From Streptomyces sp. NBC_00464 (GTDB taxonomy: Bacteria > Actinomycetota > Actinomycetes > Streptomycetales > Streptomycetaceae): 64,000 nt of DNA. The notes beneath the pieces were generated by a model, which ran no database searches, was not told the origin of the DNA, and worked only from the letters and a program-made list of their open reading frames with translations. Every line of letters begins with the position of its first letter. Position 1 is the stretch's first letter. This document shows, in pieces, positions 58,529 to 64,000 of this stretch. Where the stretch lies: positions 992,001 through 1,056,000 of the forward strand of contig NZ_CP107899.1 of NCBI RefSeq assembly GCF_036013915.1, in the 5' to 3' direction. A program made the position numbers and the translations under genes.

Positions 58529-59512
58529 GTGGCAGTCACAATCCGGGAGGTGGCGAGCGCCGCGGGCGTCTCGGTATCGACGGTGTCCCGTGCGTTCACC
58601 GCACCCGACCAGGTCCAGCCGAGGACCAGGCAGCGCATCCTGGACGCCGCGGCCAAGTTGGGCTACTCCCCGAACCCGGCGGCACGCAGCCTGCGGGGCG
58701 GGGGCACGGGGACGCTCGGGCTGATCGTCCCGGACATCACGAACCCGTTCTTCCCGCCGATCATCAAGGCGATGCAGGCCCGCGCCCGGCGGCTCGGCTA
58801 CACGGTCCTGGTCGCCGACAGCGACGAGCGGGAGGCCGACGAGCTGGAGGCCATCGCCGCCGTGTCCAAGCGGGTCGACGGCCTGGTGCTGTGGGCCTCC
58901 ACGCTCACCGAGGAGCGGTTGCGTGAACTCTCGGACCGGATGCCGGTAGTGGTCGTGAACCGCCATGTACCGGGCATTCCCGAGGTGCGGATCTCCCTGT
59001 CGGCCGGAATCGCGCAGACCGTCGAGCATCTGCGCGCCTACGGCCACCGCCGCTGCGTGTTCATCAACGCCTCGCGCGCCGAACTCAGCCGCGGCAAGTC
59101 CATCCAGGAGTCCTTCGAGGCCCTGGACCTCTCACTGGTGGAACTCGGCCCGTACGAGCCGCGGTTCGAGACCGGGGTACATGCGGCCACGCTCGTCGGC
59201 GCACACGGCGCCACGGCGGTGATCGCCCACAACGACCTGGTCGCCCTCGGCGTGCTGCACCAGCTGTCCAACCTGGGCGTCAGCGTCCCGGGGGACGTCA
59301 GCGTCGTCGGCATCGACGACACCCTGCTGGCCTCCGTCTCCACCCCGGGACTGACCACCATCAGGATCGACCCCGAAGAAATCGCCACCCGGGCCGGCGA
59401 TCTGCTCATCGAGACGATCGCCGGCCGCGCGAGCGGCGACGACGCGCCCTGCGTGGAGATCGGCTCCCGGCTGATCCCACGCGCCTCCACGGGCCCCGCG
59501 CCCACCCACTGA
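58529..59512 (+). CDS. LacI family transcriptional regulator
   Basis: 327 residues from a GTG at 58529, with GAGGAGG close upstream. LacI HTH: TIREVASAAGVSVSTVSRAF and RTRQRILDAAAKLGYSPNPA, hinge LRGGGTGTLGLIVPDITNPF. The periplasmic-binding-protein-like domain follows (VDGLVLWASTL, MPVVVVNRHVPGI, AVIAHNDLVALGVL, DVSVVGIDDTLLASVSTPGL). It should bind the boxes at 58353 and 58473 and sense a sugar acid or its breakdown product. It precedes the importer genes on the same strand. Confidence 0.93.
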   Translation: MAVTIREVASAAGVSVSTVSRAFTAPDQVQPRTRQRILDAAAKLGYSPNPAARSLRGGGTGTLGLIVPDITNPFFPPIIKAMQARARRLGYTVLVADSDEREADELEAIAAVSKRVDGLVLWASTLTEERLRELSDRMPVVVVNRHVPGIPEVRISLSAGIAQTVEHLRAYGHRRCVFINASRAELSRGKSIQESFEALDLSLVELGPYEPRFETGVHAATLVGAHGATAVIAHNDLVALGVLHQLSNLGVSVPGDVSVVGIDDTLLASVSTPGLTTIRIDPEEIATRAGDLLIETIAGRASGDDAPCVEIGSRLIPRASTGPAPTH

Positions 59513-59601
59513 TCCACCACCCCTCCGCGTACCGAGCCGCCTGAGCTCCGCCGGGCCCGCCGGCCCTCTCCCTACCCTCTCCTGCCCTCCTTGGAGTAGA
59601 A

Positions 59602-60981
59602 ATGTCCAGAACCTCCCGACGTGCGGCCGTACTCGGCTGCATAGCCGTGGCCGTGACCCTCACCGGCTGTTCCTCCGTCACCCCGGGCAAGGCGGGCTCG
59701 GGCGGCGACGTCGTCCTGCGGGTCCAGGGCATGCCCCCGGCCACCGACAAGCCGGGCCTGGCCCTGTTCAAGCAGCAGGTCGCCGACTTCGAGAAGGCCA
59801 ACCCGGGGATCCAGGTCAAGGGTTCCACCACCGTCTTCGACCCGCTGACCTTCTCCGCCAAACTGTCCGGCGGCAGCGTCGAGGACGTCATCAAGGTGCC
59901 GCTGACCGAGCCCCAGCGGCTCATCCAGCAGAAGCAGGTGCAGCCGATCACCGGGCAGCTCCAGACCTGGGACCACTTCAAGGAGTTCAACCCGCAGGTC
60001 CTCCAGCCCGTGAGCGACAGCTCCGGCGACGTCTTCGGCGTACCGCAGAATCCGTACGCCCAGGGCCTGGTCTACAACCGGGACCTCTTCGAGAAGGCCG
60101 GACTCGATCCCGACAAGCCGCCGACGACGTGGGAGGAGGTCCGGGCGGCCGCGAAGAAGATCAGTGAGAAGACCGGCAAGGCCGGCTTCGTCCACGAGTC
60201 GAAGGACAACCAGGGCGGCTGGCAGCTGACCATGCTGTCGTACGCCTTCGGCGGGGAGCTGGAGACGCAGCAGGGCGGCACGTACACGGCGACCCTCACC
60301 GGCGCGGAGACGAAGAAGGCGCTCAACCTGCTGAAGGACATGCGCTGGAAGGACGACTCGCTCGGCCGGAACCTGCTCAACAACCAGAACGACGTCGTCA
60401 AGCAGTTCGCGGCCGGGCAGGTCGGGATGTTCATGGGGAGCCCGGGAACATTCCGGCTGGCCAAGATGCAGTTCGGCATGGAGAACCCCGACGCCTTCGG
60501 GGTCGGCGCCATGCCGCAGTCCGGCGGCAACGCCACGCTGACCGGCGGCGACATCTACATGGTCCCGAAGTCGGCCGACAAGAAGCACGCGGCGGCCGCG
60601 GTCAAGTGGCTGACCTTCGCGTACGCCCAGCCGCAGTACAGCACCCAGATCGCCGCGCAGCAGGCCAAGGCGCTCTCCGCCGACCCCAAGTCCGCGGTCG
60701 GCGTGCCGACCCTGCCGGTCTTCGACGCCGAGCGGCAGAAGCAGATCGACGCGGCGATCAAGCCGTACATCAACGTGAAGCCGGAGAACTTCCGGCCGTA
60801 CACCGAAGGTCTGGCGAAGCTCGACCTCAAGCCCGAGCCGCCGTACCAGGCGCAGCAGCTCTACACGGCGCTCGATTCGGTCGTCCAGTCGGTGCTCACC
60901 AAGCGCGACGCCGATGTCGACGCCCTTCTGGCCGCGGCCGAGAAGGACGTCAACACCAAGCTCTCCGCCGGCCAGAAGTAG
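59602..60981 (+). CDS. ABC transporter substrate-binding lipoprotein (carbohydrate type)
   Basis: 459 residues. Lipoprotein signal MSRTSRRAAVLGCIAVAV with lipobox LTGC (Cys near 23). Family-1 solute-binding protein layout: LALFKQQVADFEKANPGIQV near 50, GVPQNPYAQGLVYNRDLFEK near 145-165, TTWEEVRAAAKKISEKTG, a GMFMGSPGTFRLAKMQF segment and SADKKHAAAAVKWLTFAYAQ. It delivers a sugar or sugar acid to the two permeases that follow. It starts 89 bp after the LacI gene. Confidence 0.92.
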   Translation: MSRTSRRAAVLGCIAVAVTLTGCSSVTPGKAGSGGDVVLRVQGMPPATDKPGLALFKQQVADFEKANPGIQVKGSTTVFDPLTFSAKLSGGSVEDVIKVPLTEPQRLIQQKQVQPITGQLQTWDHFKEFNPQVLQPVSDSSGDVFGVPQNPYAQGLVYNRDLFEKAGLDPDKPPTTWEEVRAAAKKISEKTGKAGFVHESKDNQGGWQLTMLSYAFGGELETQQGGTYTATLTGAETKKALNLLKDMRWKDDSLGRNLLNNQNDVVKQFAAGQVGMFMGSPGTFRLAKMQFGMENPDAFGVGAMPQSGGNATLTGGDIYMVPKSADKKHAAAAVKWLTFAYAQPQYSTQIAAQQAKALSADPKSAVGVPTLPVFDAERQKQIDAAIKPYINVKPENFRPYTEGLAKLDLKPEPPYQAQQLYTALDSVVQSVLTKRDADVDALLAAAEKDVNTKLSAGQK

Positions 60982-60987
60982 TCCGCC

Positions 60988-61944
60988 ATGAGCCTGCTCA
61001 CCCCTTCCCGGCGCCCCGCCGCCGTACGCAAGGAGCCGCTGCCGCAGGACGCGGACCGGCGGACCGGACCGCGCGGCGGGGCCCTGCGCAAGCAGTTCAC
61101 CGCCTGGCTGTTCCTGGTCCCGACGCTGCTGATCTTCGGGCTCTTCGCCTGGTGGCCGATCGTCCGCAGCCTGCTGATCAGCTTCCAGCGGACCAATCTC
61201 GTCGATCCCGCCGTCTGGGTGGGCTTCGACAACTTCCGGGCGGTCTTCGACGATCCGCTGCTGGGGACCGCCGTCGGCAACACGCTGCTCTTCGTCGGCC
61301 TCGGCCTGCTGATCGGCTTCCCCGCGCCTCTCTTCCTGGCCGCCGTCATGTCCACGGTGCGGCGCGGCGCCGGGGTGTTCCGCTTCCTCGTCTATCTGCC
61401 CGTGGTCATTCCGCCGGTGGTGGCGATCCTGCTGTGGAAGTGGTTCTACGACCCGGGCAGCGGGCTCTTCAACAGCGCCCTGGGGGCCATCGGTCTCGGC
61501 CCGTACTCCTGGCTGGAGTCCTCCGACAGCGCGATGCTGTCCCTGGTACTGGAGTCGACATGGGCGGGCATGGGCGGCGCCGTGCTGATCTATCTCGCGG
61601 CCATGGTCGGCATCCCGGGTGAGCTGTACGAGGCCGCCGAGATGGACGGGGCCGGGATCTGGCGCCGGCTCTGGCACATCATGCTTCCGCAACTGCGTTC
61701 GGTCATCGGGCTGTTGCTGCTCGTGCAGCTGATCAACACGGTGCAGGTCTTCACCGAGCCGTACGTCTTCACCGGCGGCGGCCCGGAGAACTCCACCCTC
61801 ACCGTGCTGCTGCTGATCTTCCGGTACGCCTTCCAGGACGGCGCGTACGGCCAGGCGGCCGCGCTCTCCTTCCTGATGGTGCTCGCCCTCGCCCTGCTCT
61901 CCGCGGTCTATCTGCGGGCCACCCGCAGCTGGAGCAAGTCATGA
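60988..61944 (+). CDS. ABC sugar transporter permease, MalF/UgpA type
   Basis: 318 residues with six transmembrane helices, the first at about 36-55 (WLFLVPTLLIFGLFAWW). The EAA loop that docks the ATPase reads YEAAEMDGAGIWRRLWHIML near 210-230. It starts six bases after the binding-protein stop and ends with a four-base overlap into the next permease gene (ATGA), so the importer is one operon. Confidence 0.93.
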   Translation: MSLLTPSRRPAAVRKEPLPQDADRRTGPRGGALRKQFTAWLFLVPTLLIFGLFAWWPIVRSLLISFQRTNLVDPAVWVGFDNFRAVFDDPLLGTAVGNTLLFVGLGLLIGFPAPLFLAAVMSTVRRGAGVFRFLVYLPVVIPPVVAILLWKWFYDPGSGLFNSALGAIGLGPYSWLESSDSAMLSLVLESTWAGMGGAVLIYLAAMVGIPGELYEAAEMDGAGIWRRLWHIMLPQLRSVIGLLLLVQLINTVQVFTEPYVFTGGGPENSTLTVLLLIFRYAFQDGAYGQAAALSFLMVLALALLSAVYLRATRSWSKS

Positions 61945-62819
61945 CCTCCCTCACCACCTTCGTCTCCGTCAACGACCGGCAGCGGCCCGGCGTCCGCGCG
62001 GCCGTGCGCTCCGTCCAGGTCCTCACGCTCCTCCTGCTGCTGCTCATCGGCATCGGGCCGCTCTACTGGATGGTCAAGGGCGCGGTGTCGCCGCCGACCG
62101 AGCTGACGACGCATCCCCTCGCCCTGTGGCCGGACCGGCCGCTGACGGGTAACTTCACCATCGCGTACCGGGATCTGGGCGTCGGCCACTACCTGATGAA
62201 CAGCCTCCTGGTGGTGGGCGGTTCGTGGCTGGTCCAGCTCTTCGTCTCGGCCACCGCCGGCTTCGCGCTGTCGGTGCTGCGGCCCCGGTTCGGCAAGGTC
62301 GTCTACGGGGCGATCCTCGCGACGATGTTCGTGCCGTACACCGTGAACATGGTCAGCCTCTTCATGACCGTGATCGATGTGCCGTTCCTCCACCTCAACC
62401 TCGGTGACACCTACTGGGCGATCTGGCTGCCCGCGGGAACCAACGCCTTCACGGTGCTGCTCGCCAAGCAGTTCTTCGACGCCCTGCCCCGCGAGCTCTT
62501 CGACGCGGCCCGGGTCGACGGTGTCAGCACCCGGCAGCTGCTGACGAAGATCGTGCTGCCGATGAGCCGGCCGGTGCTCGCCGTGATCAGCCTGCTGGCG
62601 GTCATGCACAGCTGGAAGGACTTCATCTGGCCGCTGGTCGCGATCACGGACCCCGAGAAGCAGCCGATCAGCGTCGCGCTCGCCCAGCTCGCCACCCAGG
62701 CCCCGCAGGACCAGCTCATCGCGGCGATGGTGCTTGCCGTCGCGCCGCCCGTGCTCGTCTTCGCCGTCTGCCAGAAGTACATCGTCGCCGGACTCGGCTT
62801 CACCGGCGTCAAGGGCTGA
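61941..62819 (+). CDS. ABC sugar transporter permease, MalG/UgpE type
   Basis: 292 residues, six transmembrane helices, first at about 27-46. The EAA loop reads LFDAARVDGVSTRQLLTKIV, followed by LPMSRPVLAVISLLAVMHSW. It completes the importer membrane domain. No ATPase gene follows; Streptomyces importers of this class commonly share the MsiK ATPase encoded elsewhere (established for several sugar systems), which is the likely case here. Confidence 0.93.
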   Translation: MTSLTTFVSVNDRQRPGVRAAVRSVQVLTLLLLLLIGIGPLYWMVKGAVSPPTELTTHPLALWPDRPLTGNFTIAYRDLGVGHYLMNSLLVVGGSWLVQLFVSATAGFALSVLRPRFGKVVYGAILATMFVPYTVNMVSLFMTVIDVPFLHLNLGDTYWAIWLPAGTNAFTVLLAKQFFDALPRELFDAARVDGVSTRQLLTKIVLPMSRPVLAVISLLAVMHSWKDFIWPLVAITDPEKQPISVALAQLATQAPQDQLIAAMVLAVAPPVLVFAVCQKYIVAGLGFTGVKG

Positions 62820-62875
62820 ATCCCAGCCCCCCTCTCACTGCAGCTTCCTCTTAGGGACAAGAGAAAGGCACTGCC

Positions 62876-64000
62876 ATGTCAGTCGCACGCCGCAGGTTCC
62901 TCCAGGGCACAGCCGTCGCCGCGGGCGCGGCCCTCATCCCGGCGGGGGCCGCGTACGCCGCGGACCCCGTCACCCTCACCGCCGAGGGCATCACGCTCGT
63001 CGGCCGGAGCGACGGGAGTGTGCTGCTCAAGGACGCCGCAGGCACCGACCGTCTGCTGCTCACCCATTTCATGATCAAGGACAGTGTGCTGGGCCAGCAG
63101 CGCACCTTCGGCGGCACCCCGGCGCGGATCACGCTGCCCGACGGGCGCCCCGCCCTGCAGATCACGTACATCCTGGGCGGCGGAGCCCCCGGCATCACCG
63201 TGACCGGCACGTTCGACGTCACCGCGCACAAGGCGCACCTGAAGTGGGAGGTCGCCGGCTCCACCACACTGACGCCGACCGGCTTCCTGTTCGCCCGCGC
63301 CGCCCAGGGCACCGGCGCGACGGAGTCGTACGAAGCGCTGACCACCTGGGAGAAGGACCCCCGGGGCGGCATTCCGTACGAGGTCAACGCGGGCGCCGTC
63401 TACACCGACACCTGGCCGGACGCCACCGCCTTCGTCTGCCTGTCCGCCACCACCCCCTCGTACACCAACGCCACCTGGGTCCACGCGCCCGGCACCGCGA
63501 CCGGCACGACCACCGCCGTCACCGAGGCCGACATCGTGCTCGGCACCATGCGGCCGCGCGGTGCGGGTGCCCTCGCGAAGCGCCGGCCACTGGGCATCGA
63601 GGTCTGGACCGACCAGCCCTTCAACCTGTACAAGGCCGCCGGGCAGACCATGACGCTCAACGCCCAGGTGGTCAACGGGGCGGCCGCCGACCGGTCGGTG
63701 ACGCTGAACTGGTGGGCGCGCGACTTCGCCGGCACGCAGATCGCCGGAGGCACGGTCTCCCGTACGGTGGCGGCCGGAACGGCGTGGGACGCCGCCTTCA
63801 CGGTCACCTCCCCGTCCCAGGGCATCGTCTTCACGGAGGTCGAGGCCGTGGCGGGAAGCGACAAGGCGCTGGCCCGCACCAACCTCACGGTCCTGCCGGA
63901 CTTCGCCTACCAGGCGGGCGACGAGTCGATGTTCGGCATCGCCAACTACCCCTGGCTGCTGAAGCCGAGCCAGGACGCGGTCCTCGGGCTGATGAAGACG
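62876..64000 (+). CDS. Tat-exported carbohydrate-active-type protein (partial, 3' end outside window)
   Basis: The first 375 codons of a gene that runs off the window. The Tat signal is ARRRFLQGTAVAAGAALIPA. The mature N-terminus is beta-rich (LTAEGITLVGRSDGSVLLKD, ITYILGGGAPGITVTGTFDV), followed by an Ig-like stretch (NWWARDFAGTQIAGG) and the beginning of what may be a barrel domain (DESMFGIANYPWLLKPSQDA). This layout fits large secreted glycoside hydrolases; the family cannot be named from this part. It starts 56 bp after the second permease and is likely co-transcribed, supplying the imported sugar. Confidence 0.7.
   Translation, partial: MSVARRRFLQGTAVAAGAALIPAGAAYAADPVTLTAEGITLVGRSDGSVLLKDAAGTDRLLLTHFMIKDSVLGQQRTFGGTPARITLPDGRPALQITYILGGGAPGITVTGTFDVTAHKAHLKWEVAGSTTLTPTGFLFARAAQGTGATESYEALTTWEKDPRGGIPYEVNAGAVYTDTWPDATAFVCLSATTPSYTNATWVHAPGTATGTTTAVTEADIVLGTMRPRGAGALAKRRPLGIEVWTDQPFNLYKAAGQTMTLNAQVVNGAAADRSVTLNWWARDFAGTQIAGGTVSRTVAAGTAWDAAFTVTSPSQGIVFTEVEAVAGSDKALARTNLTVLPDFAYQAGDESMFGIANYPWLLKPSQDAVLGLMKT

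Noticed and set aside
1-64000. tRNA, rRNA and CRISPR arrays
   Set aside because: I looked for tRNA-like CCA ends with paired arms, rRNA stretches and regularly spaced repeats; none was convincing. The tandem repeats seen are explained by coding or promoter sequence.

Overview
High-GC actinobacterial chromosome, almost certainly Streptomyces. Third codon positions are nearly all G or C, GTG and TTG starts are common, and SD-like GGAGG sites are frequent. Marker genes fit: treY/treZ, tdh-kbl, murC outside a division cluster, zapE, a whiJ/abaA-type regulator trio, GAP1 and DUF1707-FHA proteins. The rare TTA (bldA) codon appears in only two genes, both regulators. I saw no rRNA, tRNA or CRISPR array.

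Layout. 1-10.9 kb is chromosomal housekeeping and small accessory genes: the treY 3' end, a methyltransferase, a degenerate P450, an FHA protein, tandem GNAT paralogues, treZ, an M24 peptidase, a small kinase and a VOC protein. 10.9-16.25 kb is a polymorphic-toxin island: a WXG100-like protein, a 1,440-residue Rhs protein with an AT-rich toxin tip, and a small Zn-ribbon protein in the immunity position, next to a truncated regulator. 16.3-19.6 kb is a tdh-kbl-lysR threonine catabolism unit. 19.9-24.4 kb holds a TetR regulator, a lipoprotein, a Baeyer-Villiger-type monooxygenase and an alpha/beta hydrolase around a strong palindromic operator. 24.5-30.2 kb has a secreted beta-helix/ricin-lectin protein, a MarR regulator with tandem operators, a YrdC-family protein, the whiJ-like trio and a RidA protein. 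30.2-33.3 kb has a lipoprotein metallopeptidase and a compact mobile unit in which a VOC gene lies between a 64-bp internally deleted IS end-pair and a full ISAs1-like element, all bounded by a 10-bp direct repeat. 33.5-39.5 kb has an SDR, a secreted S8 protease with a divergent TTA-containing regulator, and a LysR gene.

39.5-43.1 kb is an accessory pocket with two unrecognised genes and a frameshifted RCC1 remnant. 43.3-51.2 kb is conserved chromosome: GAP1, a Zn-ribbon protein, msrB, murC, a RibD-like reductase, zapE and OsmC. 51.4-57.1 kb groups a translationally coupled VTC/DUF4956/CotH module with an orphan response regulator and a PhoX-type protein, which suggests a phosphate or polyphosphate theme. 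57.2-64 kb is a sugar-acid unit: an enolase-superfamily dehydratase divergent from a LacI regulator, then a binding protein, two permeases and a Tat-exported protein cut by the window end. The ATPase is not encoded here and is presumably a shared MsiK-type protein.

The points most worth a second look are the captured VOC gene with its IS ends, the Rhs toxin/immunity tip, the unrecognised two-gene unit at 39.9-42.7 kb, a LacI-type box shared by the sugar-acid locus and the distant beta-helix gene, and the two TTA-containing regulators.
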